Source: Nocardiopsis sp. YSL2 (GTDB lineage: Bacteria > Actinomycetota > Actinomycetes > Streptosporangiales > Streptosporangiaceae). From it: a stretch of 64,000 nucleotides of DNA. The notes beneath the pieces were generated by a model. The model was not told where the DNA came from. It made no database searches and was given only the letters and a program-made list of their open reading frames with translations. Made by a program: the position numbers and the translations under genes. The DNA is taken from assembly GCF_030555055.1 (NCBI RefSeq), contig NZ_JAMOAO010000001.1, forward strand, positions 1,550,001 through 1,614,000, given 5' to 3'. Positions 7,548 to 16,812 of this stretch are shown piece after piece; the first letter of the stretch is position 1; each line of letters begins with the position of its first letter.

Positions 7548-7787
7548 TCAGCCCTGGTTCTTGATCGCCAGGCCCTCAGCGTCCTTGAAGTTGCCGAGCA
7601 GGATCATGATGAAGTCGATCAGCGTCCAGACACCGACGCCGCCGCAGGTCACGATCATGAGGATGGCGGTGCCCGTCTTGCCGGCGTAGAACCGGTGGGC
7701 GCCCACGAAGCCGAGGAAGAAGGCCAGGAGAACGGTGGTGAGCCAGTTCCGGCCGGACACGGCTTCGGACGGGAAGTGCTGCTGCAT
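7548..7787 (-). CDS. TM2 domain protein
   Basis: A 79-residue membrane protein. It shows the TM2 signature: a first helix ending GFVGAHRFYAGKTGTAIL, a glycine-rich turn and a second helix GVWTLIDFIMILLG. TM2 proteins are small, common and functionally undefined. The ATG at 7787 follows GGAG by 7 nt. It is divergent from the LCP gene. Confidence 0.9.
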   Translation of the reverse strand: MQQHFPSEAVSGRNWLTTVLLAFFLGFVGAHRFYAGKTGTAILMIVTCGGVGVWTLIDFIMILLGNFKDAEGLAIKNQG

Positions 7788-8099
7788 AGTCTGCTCCGCA
7801 GAGATATTCGAAGGGGAATGTGGCGGACGGCGCCGGAACGGGCGGGCCCCCGCCGCCGGAGCGCACGCCAATGGCACACGGGGCTTCCGGCACAGAGCAT
7901 TCTGGCCTGGCCAGGTACGTCCTTGGTCACGCTCGGATACCGGATCCGCCTCAGGAAGTGCGATCGGCCCGAACGGATCGGCCGTCGCGCGCGTCTCCCC
8001 CGGGGGGAGGACAACACGCCGGGGGTTGACATCCCGCGCCCTCGGGCGAATCGGGTGACAACCTAGGGAGAAGGACATCGTTGGACGGTCGGGACGGGG
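7788..8099. other. 312-bp divergent gap, TM2 / LCP gene
   Basis: No gene is seen. A TTGACA hexamer at 8026-8031 (plus strand) is a plausible -35 box for the LCP gene, but no good -10 follows at 16-19 bp. Confidence 0.45.
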
Positions 8100-9620
8100 A
8101 TGCCGATGAGCGACGACAACGCCGGACGGCACGGACCGAAGGGTGAGTTCCGGCGCGACCGCTCCGAGCCCGTCGCCCCCGAGCGGAAGCGTTCCCCCCG
8201 GTCGGGGCGCTTCACCGTCCCCAATGCCTCCGCCCGTCGCCGCCGCTCCGGCCTGCTGGTGATGAGCGCGCTCTCGGCCCTGGTCCTGCTGGCCTCGGGT
8301 ACCTCCTGGGCGATCACCGGCTGGATGTCGAGCTCCCTGAACCGGTTCGACGTCTTCGCCGGACTGAACGAGGACGACCGCCCCGAGAACGAGACCGGCG
8401 GGCTCACCTTCCTGGTCATCGGCTCCGACAGCCGCGACGAGATGGACCGGGAGGACCGGAACGCCCTCAGTGTGGGGTCCACCCCCGGGCAGCGGTCGGA
8501 CACCATCATGCTGGTACGCCTCAACCACGAGCGCGACCGCATCACCGTCGTGGGCATCCCCCGCGACCTGTGGGTGGACGTCCCGGGGCAGGGCGAGGAC
8601 AAGATCAACGCCGCCTACGCCTACGGCGGCCCGCAGCTCACGGTCCGGACCGTGGAATCGGTCACCGGCGTGCGTGTCGACCACTACGTCGAGGTCGACT
8701 TCTCGGGGTTCGTGAACGTGGTCGACGCCCTGGACGGCATCGAGGTGTGCCTGCCGGAGCCGATCCAGGACCCCAAGGCACATCTGGACATGGCGGCGGG
8801 CACGCACTCGGTGGACGGCGCCGAGGCGCTGGCCTTCTCCCGCACGCGGGCCACGGCCCGCGGGGACCTGGACCGCATCGACCGCCAGCAGCAGGTCCTG
8901 TCGGCGATGCTCGACAAGGCGATGAGCAGCGAGACCCTCTCCGACCCCACCCGCCTCACCGCGTTCCTGGACACGTCCCTGTCCTCGGTGACGGTCGACG
9001 AGGGCCTGGACACCAGCACCATCAACCAACTCGCCTACCAGATGCGCGACACGGACCTGAGCGCGGTCACGTTCACGCAGGTGCCCATCGCCGTCATGGA
9101 GCACTGGACCCCGCGCGGCGACGTCGCCCTGCTGTGGGACGAGCCCGCCGCCCGCGACCTGTTCGCGGACATCCAGGCGGACCGGCCCATCACCGAGGAG
9201 GCCGGGCGCGAGGCCGAGGCCGAGGAGGAGCTCAGCCCGGCGCAGCTCCGGGTGCGGGTGTTCAACGGCACCGGCACTCCGGGCCTCGGCGCCCGGCTCG
9301 ACGGCCAGTTGACCGGTGCGGGCTTCGAGGTGACCGACCCGGCGGACAACTGGTCCACCCACAGCCTCGCCCGGTCCCAGGTCCGCTTCGGTCCGGGGAA
9401 CGAGGCCGCGGCCCAGTACGTGGCCGACATGATCCCCGAGTCGGAGACGGTGGAGGACGACACCCTGGACGACGAGCTCCAGGTCGTGATCGGATTCAAC
9501 TTCACGACGTTCAACCCCCAGGAGCCCGAGGAGCCCGAGGAGCCCGAAGCGCCCGAGCCGGCGGAGACCGGCGACGACGCGCTGGCGACCTCGACCGCTC
9601 GGGACAACATCTGCGGGTGA
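8100..9620 (+). CDS. LytR-CpsA-Psr (LCP) family wall-polymer ligase with LytR_C domain
   Basis: A 506-residue type II membrane protein. A basic N-terminal tail is followed by one membrane helix at about residues 52-72. The extracellular LCP domain runs from about 100 to 280 with TFLVIGSDSR, the catalytic-pocket arginines in VVGIPRDLWV, DKINAAYAYGG, and SRTRATARGDLDRIDRQQQ. A LytR_C domain (VRVFNGTGTPGLGARL) covers about 375-470, and the C-terminus carries a PEEPEEPEAPEP run. LCP enzymes transfer teichoic acid or other glycopolymers from the undecaprenyl carrier to peptidoglycan. The upstream tagGH/tarI genes fit that job. Two in-frame ATGs (8100, 8106) compete; the second has better spacing to GGGACGGGG. 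Confidence 0.93.
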   Translation: MPMSDDNAGRHGPKGEFRRDRSEPVAPERKRSPRSGRFTVPNASARRRRSGLLVMSALSALVLLASGTSWAITGWMSSSLNRFDVFAGLNEDDRPENETGGLTFLVIGSDSRDEMDREDRNALSVGSTPGQRSDTIMLVRLNHERDRITVVGIPRDLWVDVPGQGEDKINAAYAYGGPQLTVRTVESVTGVRVDHYVEVDFSGFVNVVDALDGIEVCLPEPIQDPKAHLDMAAGTHSVDGAEALAFSRTRATARGDLDRIDRQQQVLSAMLDKAMSSETLSDPTRLTAFLDTSLSSVTVDEGLDTSTINQLAYQMRDTDLSAVTFTQVPIAVMEHWTPRGDVALLWDEPAARDLFADIQADRPITEEAGREAEAEEELSPAQLRVRVFNGTGTPGLGARLDGQLTGAGFEVTDPADNWSTHSLARSQVRFGPGNEAAAQYVADMIPESETVEDDTLDDELQVVIGFNFTTFNPQEPEEPEEPEAPEPAETGDDALATSTARDNICG

Positions 9621-9647
9621 GGCCCGCAGGAAGGAGGACGTTCCCAC

Positions 9648-10388
9648 GTGTTACGCCACTTGGTCGGTCTGCTCGCAGGCGTCGCCCTGGCGCCCGTGCT
9701 GCGGATCGCCGTCGCGTGGGGGGCCACCGTGCTCCCTCTGGCCGCCGAGGGAACGGTGTCCTTCGCCACGGTGTCGGCGGTGATCGTGCTCGCGGCGGTG
9801 GGCACCGGGTGCGGGTACCTGGTGGCGTCGCGGCTCTCACCCCTGTACGCGGGCGTGGCCGGCGCCCTGCTCACGGCGATCGCGCTGTGGCCGGTGGTCG
9901 CACCGGACTCGATGGCCTCGGCACTGGGATGGCTCGACTCCGACGGGTTCGTCTATCCGGCCGGCGCCGGCCTGACCCCCGCCCTGGTGGTGGGCGCGCT
10001 GATGCTGTTCTCCGCGATGGTGCCCTCGCGCTGGCGGGCCCGGCACGAGGCCCCCGCACCCGGCGGCCGGTTCGTGGCCGGAGCGAGCCGGGAGCGGTTC
10101 CGCGGGCCCGCGGACCGCGACACGCTGGTGGAGGGCGTGCCTGCTTCGGATGATCGTGATGTGATCGGTGGGGCACGAGAGGCTGGTGAAAGCGCTACTG
10201 TCGACGACCTGCCGGACACGCCTCCGGTGCCGTTGCCGCCCCCGCACCGCGGATTCGGCGACGGCGACGGCGACGGCGACCCTGACAAGACCACCACCCC
10301 GTTCCGACGCGGGGAAGCGGGGTCCGTCTGGACTCCGTTGGACGACGGCCCCGAGGAGACGCGGACCTATGGGGACGGGCGGGCATGA
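9648..10388 (+). CDS. Four-helix membrane protein with long acidic/polar tail, unknown function
   Basis: A 246-residue protein not assigned to a family. Four hydrophobic segments fill residues 1-125. A cytoplasmic-looking tail follows, rich in Asp, Gly, Pro and Arg, with a short GDGDGDGD run. The GTG at 9648 follows AAGGAGGA by 9 nt, a strong ribosome site. It lies 27 bp after the LCP gene on the same strand, so the two are probably cotranscribed. The coupling suggests an accessory role in wall-polymer attachment, but this is inference only. Confidence 0.75.
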   Translation: MLRHLVGLLAGVALAPVLRIAVAWGATVLPLAAEGTVSFATVSAVIVLAAVGTGCGYLVASRLSPLYAGVAGALLTAIALWPVVAPDSMASALGWLDSDGFVYPAGAGLTPALVVGALMLFSAMVPSRWRARHEAPAPGGRFVAGASRERFRGPADRDTLVEGVPASDDRDVIGGAREAGESATVDDLPDTPPVPLPPPHRGFGDGDGDGDPDKTTTPFRRGEAGSVWTPLDDGPEETRTYGDGRA

Positions 10389-10619
10389 GTCCGGCCCCCG
10401 TTCCGGTTGTGGACAACCCACCGGTAGCCTGAGCGCCTTGACTGTTCACGTCGTGTTCGGTCGCATGCCATACCCAGGCGCGTAAGGTGATGCACCACCC
10501 AGGCGTCACCATCGGCCAAATCTTGTCCGATTTCTGCCCCCGAGCGGGGTGTTGGCCATATCTGAGGGCACAACATGCACACGGACGAGTACAGCGGCTC
10601 GGAAGGAAGGACAACCCAC

Positions 10620-11954
10620 GTGGTCGAAGCGGAACGCAGGCGGCGAGTCTCGGTCATCGGGACCGGCTACTTGGGCGCCACCACGGCGGCCTGCCTGGCG
10701 GAGATGGGCTTCGAGGTCCTCGGGCTCGATGTCGACCAGGCCAAGATCGATACCCTCCGCTCCGGCCGGGTCCCCTTCTACGAGCCCGGCCTCGACGAAC
10801 TCCTCTCCGCCAACATCGATGCCGGCCGCCTCGGCTTCACGACCTCCTACGACGAGGTCGCCGAGTTCAGCGATCTGCACCTGGTCTGTGTGGGCACACC
10901 GCAGCGCGACGAGTCCGGAGCGGCCGACCTGCGCTACGTGAACTCGGTGATCGAGGAACTCGCTCCGCGGCTCACCCGCCCGTCGGTGGTCGTGGGACGC
11001 TCCACGGTGCCGGTCGGCACCGCCGCGCTCCTCGCCCAGCGGCTGACCGCGCTCGCGCCCGTCGGCTCGGAGGCCGAGCTCGGATGGAGCCCGGAGTTCC
11101 TGCGCGAGGGGTTCGGCGTGGAGGACACACTGCGCCCCAACCGCATCGTGATCGGCACCGACTCCCCGCGCGTGGAGAAGGCGGTCCGCCACCTGTGGCA
11201 GCGGCAGGCCGACGAGGGCGTCCCCGTCCTGGTCACCGACCTGCAGACGGCCGAACTCGTGAAGGTCTCCGCCAACGCCTTCCTCGCGACGAAGATCTCG
11301 TTCATCAACGCGATGGCCGAGGTGTCGGAGGCCGCGGGCGCCGACGTCATCCAACTGGCCGAGGCGCTGTCCTACGACGACCGCATCGGCGGCAAGTTCC
11401 TGGGCCCCGGCCTGGGCTTCGGCGGCGGCTGCCTACCCAAGGACATCAGGGCGTTCATGGCACGCGCCGACGAGCTGGGCGTGGAGCCCGCGCTGTCGTT
11501 CCTGCGCGAGGTCGACGCCATCAACCAGCGCCGCCGCGCGCGCACGATCGACATCGCCCGCCACCTCATCGGCGGCGACTTCTCCGGGCGCACGGTCAGC
11601 GTGCTCGGGGCGGCGTTCAAACCGAACTCCGACGACATCCGCGACTCCCCCGCACTGGACGTGGCCTCCTCCATCGCCACGCAGGGCGCACGGGTGACGG
11701 TGTACGACCCCGCCGCGCTGGAGCGCGCCCGCGAGGCCTACCCCCAGCTGAACTACGCGGACTCCATGCTGGAGTGCGCGCGCGACGCCGACGTGGTGCT
11801 GCTGCTCACCGAGTGGGCGGAGTTCCGCGAGGCCAACCCGGAGGACCTGGCCGGGGTGGTGGCCGAGAAGCGCATCGTGGACGGGCGCAACGCGCTCGAC
11901 CCCACGTTCTGGCGCGCGTCGGGATGGACCTACCGGGCGCTGGGCCGCCAGTAG
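10620..11954 (+). CDS. ugd: UDP-glucose 6-dehydrogenase
   Basis: A 444-residue enzyme that oxidises UDP-glucose twice with NAD to UDP-glucuronate. The N-terminal Rossmann domain has VSVIGTGYLG and LGLDVDQAKI; the middle has the catalytic-site FLREG loop and the GFGGGCLPKDI motif with the nucleophilic Cys; the C-terminal UDP-binding domain has VSVLGAAFKPNSDDIRDSPA. Length is normal for the family. I chose the GTG at 10620, which follows GGAAGGAAGGA, over the upstream ATG at 10575, which lacks a ribosome site. UDP-glucuronate could feed a teichuronic acid or an exopolysaccharide, consistent with the surface-polymer genes to the left. Confidence 0.95.
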   Translation: MVEAERRRRVSVIGTGYLGATTAACLAEMGFEVLGLDVDQAKIDTLRSGRVPFYEPGLDELLSANIDAGRLGFTTSYDEVAEFSDLHLVCVGTPQRDESGAADLRYVNSVIEELAPRLTRPSVVVGRSTVPVGTAALLAQRLTALAPVGSEAELGWSPEFLREGFGVEDTLRPNRIVIGTDSPRVEKAVRHLWQRQADEGVPVLVTDLQTAELVKVSANAFLATKISFINAMAEVSEAAGADVIQLAEALSYDDRIGGKFLGPGLGFGGGCLPKDIRAFMARADELGVEPALSFLREVDAINQRRRARTIDIARHLIGGDFSGRTVSVLGAAFKPNSDDIRDSPALDVASSIATQGARVTVYDPAALERAREAYPQLNYADSMLECARDADVVLLLTEWAEFREANPEDLAGVVAEKRIVDGRNALDPTFWRASGWTYRALGRQ

Positions 11955-12118
11955 CCCGCCGCGGTTCCGCGTTCAGGACGGCCGGTGCCCCGAGGGGCCC
12001 GGCCGTCCGGCGTGTGCGCGGTCGGCCCCGCACCGGACGCTTCCATGATTGACTACTCTCCGTAGTTTTCTGACCACATTCGCCCGACGGATGTCAGAGG
12101 ATCGAACGGAGACCCCTG

Positions 12119-12892
12119 GTGAAGCCAACCACGGTGGCCGCAGCCGCCCTGGCCCTGCTCGTCCTGGCCCCGCCCGCGCACGCCCACGCCCACGCCGCGG
12201 TGTCGGAGCCCCCGTCCCCGCCCTCCCCCGGGCCCGCGCTCGCCGAGGAGCCCCTGGACGAGTGCCCCCTGCTCGACCCCCCGCCCACGCCCCGGGACCT
12301 GGCGGAGTACGTGTGCGGCGACCGCCGGCTCGGTCCGGCGGAGCTGCCCGCCGAGGGGCCGGTGGCACGGCTGGTCGAGGGATACGAGCCGTTCGGCGGC
12401 CTCTGGCCGGTCGAGTTCCTGGACGAGTGGTACCTGGAGGACCAGGTCGACCCGGACACGGGGCAGACCTGGAGCGGCTGGAACTACCCCGAGCACGACG
12501 GTTTCGTGGTGGTGGACGGAGAGCCGGTCAACGAGCTGCGCACGCTGGAACCGGGCACGATGCTGGACCGGTTCGGATCGCCGCGCGGCACGTTCCTGGC
12601 CCCGGCGGGTGCGCCCTTCGCCGAGCGGGCGCTGCCACCGGACTCCCTGAACACGTGGCCGGGAGGTGCCGAGCACAACTACCACTGCTACGAGGTACTG
12701 ACCGGCGTCACCGCGCTGGTGGGTCCGATCGCCCCGCACTTCGAGCAGCCCGGCGGCGGCGAGCAGCTCCTGGTGCCCGCCGGGGAACTGCCGGAGGCCG
12801 GCGGTGAGGGGTACGCGCCGGTGGAGCGGCTTCTCGGCCAGGGCTATCTCGACCAGCGCCCGGCGCAGGAGTGCGTGCCGCCAGGGGGCTAA
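12119..12892 (+). CDS. Secreted TNT-domain protein (NAD+ glycohydrolase toxin family)
   Basis: A 257-residue protein with a signal peptide (Lys, then a hydrophobic run, cleavage near AHA at about residue 25). The C-terminal two thirds match the tuberculosis necrotizing toxin (TNT) family pattern: YEPFGGLWPVEF, YPEHDGFV, LEPGTMLDRFGSPRGTFL, FAERALPPDSLN, and GPIAPHFEQPGGGEQ. TNT of M. tuberculosis CpnT hydrolyses NAD+; Arg and Gln residues of its active site have likely counterparts in R151 and in Q210 or Q216. The His counterpart was not assigned. Unlike CpnT there is no N-terminal channel domain, so secretion would be through Sec. Cys49, Cys66 and Cys190 could form a disulfide. The GTG start follows GGAG by 8 nt. 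Confidence 0.85.
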   Translation: MKPTTVAAAALALLVLAPPAHAHAHAAVSEPPSPPSPGPALAEEPLDECPLLDPPPTPRDLAEYVCGDRRLGPAELPAEGPVARLVEGYEPFGGLWPVEFLDEWYLEDQVDPDTGQTWSGWNYPEHDGFVVVDGEPVNELRTLEPGTMLDRFGSPRGTFLAPAGAPFAERALPPDSLNTWPGGAEHNYHCYEVLTGVTALVGPIAPHFEQPGGGEQLLVPAGELPEAGGEGYAPVERLLGQGYLDQRPAQECVPPGG

Positions 12893-13107
12893 GAACCGGC
12901 GTCCTGACCCGGAGGCCGGCCGGCGGCGGCGTCGCGGGCGGCTCCGGGGACGGTGCCGGGGCCGCCCCTGGTGTCGGTGCCGGGTGCCGGGGTGCCGCGT
13001 TGACGAAATCCCTGGTAGCGGACTCGCCAGGGTGTGGTGCACACTGGAGCGCGACCCGCGCCACCGCCCGCTCCGGTGCTCCCCCCACACCCGAAAGGCA
13101 TCCCCCT

Positions 13108-13440
13108 GTGGCACACCCGCGCGCCCTGGTGGCACTTGCCGCCCTTCTCGCCCTGACCACCGGCTGCTCCTCCTACGACGAGGACGCCCATCGATCGGAC
13201 GTGGCCGACGTGCTCGGGGCCGAGCCGAGCGAGTTGGACGATCAGACCTGGCAGGAGATGCGGGAGGAGGCCGAGAGCCTGTGCGAGAGCGACGAACGGC
13301 AGTTCGCCCTGGACGCGTCGGTGCTGTCCGCCGGCAGTGACCCCGCACGGAACCTGACGGTGCGCCGCGCGCACGTCGAGCACGTGTGCCCCGACCGGCT
13401 GGCCGAACACGACGACCTGGTCCGCGGGCTCACCTACTGA
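13108..13440 (+). CDS. Small lipoprotein, unknown function
   Basis: A 110-residue protein with a basic N-terminus, a hydrophobic run and the lipobox LTTGC at about residues 18-22, so it should be lipidated and anchored outside the membrane. The mature part is acidic and has two further Cys residues, in LCESDE and HVCPDR, which could pair. The arrangement loosely recalls DUF732-type mycobacterial secreted proteins; that is weak. The GTG follows GAAAGG by 9 nt. It lies 215 bp after the TNT gene on the same strand, close enough to ask whether it works with it, but there is no direct evidence. Confidence 0.75.
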   Translation: MAHPRALVALAALLALTTGCSSYDEDAHRSDVADVLGAEPSELDDQTWQEMREEAESLCESDERQFALDASVLSAGSDPARNLTVRRAHVEHVCPDRLAEHDDLVRGLTY

Positions 13441-13452
13441 GCGGAGGATGCC

Positions 13453-13491
13453 ACGGGTCCGGCCCGGGCGGTTCGCCCGGTCCGGACCCGT
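13453..13491. terminator. Bidirectional hairpin terminator
   Basis: An 18-bp stem with one mismatch and a 3-nt loop (acgggtccgg ... ccggacccgt) fills the gap between the convergent lipoprotein and purE genes. Confidence 0.8.
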
Positions 13492-13497
13492 CGCCGG

Positions 13498-14043
13498 TCA
13501 GCGGCCGAAGCCCGCGGGCTTGCCGCCCTCGGCGACCTCGCGGCGCAGCCGCTCGCCCTTGGCGTAGGCCTGCGACCTGAGTTCCTCCTGGAAGCGGGAC
13601 ATCCGCCGGGTCAGATCCGGATCCCCGGCGGCCAGCATCCGCACCGCCAGCAGGCCCGCGTTGCGGGCCGCGCCCACCGCCACCGTCGCCACCGGCACCC
13701 CTGCGGGCATCTGGACGATGGACAGCAGCGAGTCCATGCCGTCCAGGTACTTCAGCGGCACCGGCACGCCCACGACGGGCAGTGTGGTGACCGACGCCAG
13801 CATCCCGGGGAGGTGGGCGGCACCCCCCGCGCCCGCGATGATGACCTTGAGCCCGCGCTCGGCCGCCCGCTCCCCGTAGGCGATCATGTCGTGCGGCATG
13901 CGATGGGCCGAGACCACGTCGGCCTCGAAGGCGATGTCGAACTCCCGGAGGGCGTCGGCGGCCTCGCGCATCACCGGCCAGTCGGAGTCCGACCCCATCA
14001 CGATGCCCACAGCGGGGCCCCGCCCGTCGGCGTTGTCGGTCAC
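13498..14043 (-). CDS. purE: N5-carboxyaminoimidazole ribonucleotide mutase
   Basis: A 181-residue PurE class I protein. [13 protein letters not shown] forms the substrate loop, VVSAHRMP holds the catalytic His, [15 protein letters not shown] follows, and [14 protein letters not shown] is conserved. It moves the carboxylate from N5-CAIR to give 4-carboxy-5-aminoimidazole ribonucleotide in purine synthesis. The C-terminus is a little extended. Its ATG overlaps the purK stop (ATGA), so PurK and PurE are coupled. Confidence 0.97.
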   Translation of the reverse strand: MTDNADGRGPAVGIVMGSDSDWPVMREAADALREFDIAFEADVVSAHRMPHDMIAYGERAAERGLKVIIAGAGGAAHLPGMLASVTTLPVVGVPVPLKYLDGMDSLLSIVQMPAGVPVATVAVGAARNAGLLAVRMLAAGDPDLTRRMSRFQEELRSQAYAKGERLRREVAEGGKPAGFGR

Positions 14044-15197
14044 TGTCCGTCTCCTCGCAGGTAGTCAGCGGCGTCGCGGGCGCGCTCCAGCAGATCCCGG
14101 TAGTCGTCGCCCATCACGGTGACGTGCCCGATCTTGCGGCCCGGACGCACGTCCTTGCCGTAGAAGTGCACCTTCACCTCGGGGTCCTTGGCCATGACGT
14201 GCAGGTAGCGGCGGTAGACCTCGGGGTCCTCGCCACCCAGCAGGTTGGCCATCACGGTGTAGGGCGCGTTGGTGCGCGGCGAGCCCAGCGGCAGGTTGAG
14301 CACCGCGCGCAGGTGCTGCTCGAACTGGGACGTGCGCGCGCCCTCGATGCTCCAGTGACCGGAGTTGTGCGGGCGCATGGCCAGCTCGTTGACGACCACG
14401 CCGTCGTCGGTCTCGAACAGCTCCACGGCCAGGACGCCGGTGACGTCGAGCGCGTGCGCGATCTCGATCGCCAGCTCCTGGGCCCGGGTCGCCTTCTCGT
14501 CGTCCAGGCCGGGCGCGGGGGCGATCACCTCGTGGCAGATACCGCCGCGCTGCACGGTCTCCACGACCGGGTAGACGGCGACCTGCCCGTGCGGGGAACG
14601 CGCGACCTGCACGGCCAGCTCGCGGCGGAAGCCGACCTTCTCCTCGACGAGCAGCGGCACCTCCTCGGCGGCGGCGCGGGTGACGACCTCCTCCGCCTCG
14701 GCGGGGGTCGCCACCACCCACACGCCCTTGCCGTCGTAGCCGCCGCGGGCCGCCTTGAGCACGACGGGCCAGCCGGCGTCCTCGGCGAAGGCCGCCACGT
14801 GCTCGGTCGTGGTGACCGCCCGCCACGCGGGGGAGGGCGCGCCGAGCTCGCTCATGCGGGTGCGCATGCGCAGCTTGTCCTGGGCGAAGCGGAGGGCGTC
14901 CCGGCCGGGCCGCAGCAGGCCGCCCGCCTCCTCCACGGCGCGCAGGACGGGTTCGGGCACGTGTTCGTGGTCGAAGGTCACCACGTCCTGGGCCTTGGCG
15001 AAGGCCAGGACGTCGTCCAGTCCGCGGTCGTCCCCCAGGGTGACGTCGCCGCAGACCAGCGCGGCGCTGTCGGCGGGACGCGCCGCCAGGACGGCGAAGT
15101 CCACACCCAGCGCGATGCCCGCCTGGTGGGTCATCCGGGAGAGTTGGCCACCTCCGACCATTCCCACACGGGGGACGGTGCGGTTACGCTCGCTCAC
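14040..15197 (-). CDS. purK: N5-carboxyaminoimidazole ribonucleotide synthase
   Basis: A 385-residue ATP-grasp enzyme. [10 protein letters not shown] is the N-terminal nucleotide-binding turn; [18 protein letters not shown] is the ATP-grasp lysine and glycine loop; [19 protein letters not shown] contains the metal-binding Glu and Asn and is diagnostic for PurK. It carboxylates aminoimidazole ribonucleotide with ATP and bicarbonate. Length is normal. It is the first gene of purK-purE, reading away from the divergent GtrA gene. Confidence 0.97.
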   Translation of the reverse strand: MSERNRTVPRVGMVGGGQLSRMTHQAGIALGVDFAVLAARPADSAALVCGDVTLGDDRGLDDVLAFAKAQDVVTFDHEHVPEPVLRAVEEAGGLLRPGRDALRFAQDKLRMRTRMSELGAPSPAWRAVTTTEHVAAFAEDAGWPVVLKAARGGYDGKGVWVVATPAEAEEVVTRAAAEEVPLLVEEKVGFRRELAVQVARSPHGQVAVYPVVETVQRGGICHEVIAPAPGLDDEKATRAQELAIEIAHALDVTGVLAVELFETDDGVVVNELAMRPHNSGHWSIEGARTSQFEQHLRAVLNLPLGSPRTNAPYTVMANLLGGEDPEVYRRYLHVMAKDPEVKVHFYGKDVRPGRKIGHVTVMGDDYRDLLERARDAADYLRGDGQ

Positions 15198-15403
15198 AGT
15201 TCCTCAACTCACATGCTCGTCCACCGCGGTGACGGGACGGCTCCGCTCACGGCGGAACCTGGCCGGGTCGGCTCGGAACCCGCGGCCGGGGTCTAGCTCC
15301 AGTCCCCGGCTAGAGTCTAGGGCGTGTGCGCGCGGCGGTCCGAGGCCGCATCACCGGCCGGTGCCGCGCGACCACCCGAAACCCGTGCCCGGAGGCCAAG
15401 GCC

Positions 15404-15928
15404 GTGCGACAGTTCCTCTCCCGTCACCCCAGGATCGACCGGCTCGCGAGGGAGCTGGGCAGGTTCGGCTCGGTGGGGGCGATGGCCTACGTCGTCCAGA
15501 TCGGTGTGACCAACCTCCTGTGGGAGGTGGCGGGCGCCGAGGCGCTGACGGGGCAGCTCATCGGCACGCTCTGCTCGATCGCGGTCGCGTTCGTCGGCAA
15601 CCGGTTCTGGACCTTCCGCGAACGCGCCCGCACGGGGTACTGGCGGGAGACGGCCCTGTTCCTGCTGATGAACGGCGTGGGCATGCTCGTCCAGCTGGCA
15701 TGCCTGGGTGTCGCGGTCTACCTCATGGGCCTGACCGGCCCGCTCGCGCAGAACATCGCGGGCAATGTCGTGGGCGTGGGCCTGGGAACACTGTTCCGCT
15801 TCTGGTCCTACCGGACCTGGGTCTTCCCGCCCCACCCCGCGCCGACGGGGACCGGCACGGCGCCGGCCGGGCCCCTGGCGGCCGACCCCGCCGACGGCCC
15901 CGCCACCCGCCCCGCCGACGGCCACTGA
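15404..15928 (+). CDS. GtrA family membrane protein
   Basis: A 174-residue protein with four membrane segments in the GtrA pattern. FGSVGAMAYVVQIGVTNLLW is the first helix, IAVAFVGNRFWTFRER the loop with the conserved N-R-x-W-T-F, and GTLFRFWSYRTWVF the last helix with the second aromatic motif. GtrA proteins are thought to flip undecaprenyl-linked sugars for O-antigen or cell-wall arabinogalactan decoration. The GTG at 15404 follows GGAGG by 8 nt. A Pro/Ala/Thr-rich tail of about 30 residues ends the protein. Confidence 0.9.
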   Translation: MRQFLSRHPRIDRLARELGRFGSVGAMAYVVQIGVTNLLWEVAGAEALTGQLIGTLCSIAVAFVGNRFWTFRERARTGYWRETALFLLMNGVGMLVQLACLGVAVYLMGLTGPLAQNIAGNVVGVGLGTLFRFWSYRTWVFPPHPAPTGTGTAPAGPLAADPADGPATRPADGH

Positions 15929-15974
15929 CACCGGAGCCGGAGCCGGAGCCGGGCCCGTCTGCCCACGGCCCGGG

Positions 15975-16688
15975 TCACGAGTCGCGGGTGAGGTGGGCCA
16001 GGCGGGCCGCGGCCGCCGCCAGCAGCATGTCCAGCGCCAGGGGGTAGGCGCTCCCCTTCATGCTGGCCGCGAGCAGCGGGGCCGTGGCGGCGATGTTGGG
16101 GTGCGTCTCCTCAGGCAGGCCGGCGTAGGTCTCCCGCCACACCCGTTCCTCGGCCTCGCGGGCGGCGTCGGGCAGCGCCGTGTTCGCCGCGTCCAGGGCC
16201 GCGAAGCCCAGGGTCGTGTCGATGAACGCGTGGTAGGTCCGCACCGCCTCGGCGTCGGGGAGGCCCGCACCGCGCAGTACCGCCAGGATCGCCTCCACCG
16301 CCCGGATCTCGTGCACGCGGCCGGTCACGCGGTACGCGCTCAACACGGCCGCCTGGGGGTGTGACAGGGCCCCGGCGTGCATCTTGAGCCCGAGGTCGCG
16401 CAGGTCGGCACGCCAGTCCCCGGTGGGCCGCCACTCCCGCAGGACACGGCCGATCATCTCGTCGGCCACGGCCAGCATCAGGTCGTCGGAGTTCCTGAAG
16501 TAGCGGTACAGGCTGCTGGGGTCGGCGCCGAGCGCGTGGCCCAGCCGTCGGACGGTCAGCGCCTCGGCCCCGTGCTCGCTGATCAGGCGCAGGGCCGTCG
16601 CGACGATCAGCTCCTCCGACAGCACGACCCCCTGCCTGGTCGGCCGTCGGCGCCGCCGCTCCCCGGGCGGCACCACCCGCTCGGCCAT
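15975..16688 (-). CDS. TetR family transcriptional regulator
   Basis: About 237 residues. The N-terminal helix-turn-helix is clear: ALRLISEHGAEALTVRRLGH then ALGADPSSLYRYFRNSDDLM. The C-terminal ligand domain is long and mostly helical. I chose the ATG at 16688, which follows GAGG by 6 nt, over the ATG at 16703. It is divergent from the permease-amidohydrolase operon across a 124-bp gap and is the likely local regulator of that operon. Confidence 0.92.
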   Translation of the reverse strand: MAERVVPPGERRRRRPTRQGVVLSEELIVATALRLISEHGAEALTVRRLGHALGADPSSLYRYFRNSDDLMLAVADEMIGRVLREWRPTGDWRADLRDLGLKMHAGALSHPQAAVLSAYRVTGRVHEIRAVEAILAVLRGAGLPDAEAVRTYHAFIDTTLGFAALDAANTALPDAAREAEERVWRETYAGLPEETHPNIAATAPLLAASMKGSAYPLALDMLLAAAAARLAHLTRDS

Positions 16689-16741
16689 CGTCACCTCGCA
16701 CATCGTGGGCTCTCAGGTGACGGAAGCTTATGACAACACCA

Positions 16742-16771
16742 TTGACCTGTGAAGAGGCCGAGCTGTTCAAT
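16742..16771 (+). promoter_or_regulatory. Candidate promoter for permease operon
   Basis: TTGACC at 16742-16747 and TTCAAT at 16766-16771 are separated by 18 bp, 41 bp before the permease start. Confidence 0.5.
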
Positions 16772-16812
16772 CTCCGTTCACCGGACCACCCCCCAGCGAA
16801 CGGAAGCCGACC

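Noticed and set aside
8026..8031. A full sigma-70 promoter before the LCP gene
   Set aside because: TTGACA is present but no acceptable -10 hexamer follows at 16-19 bp.
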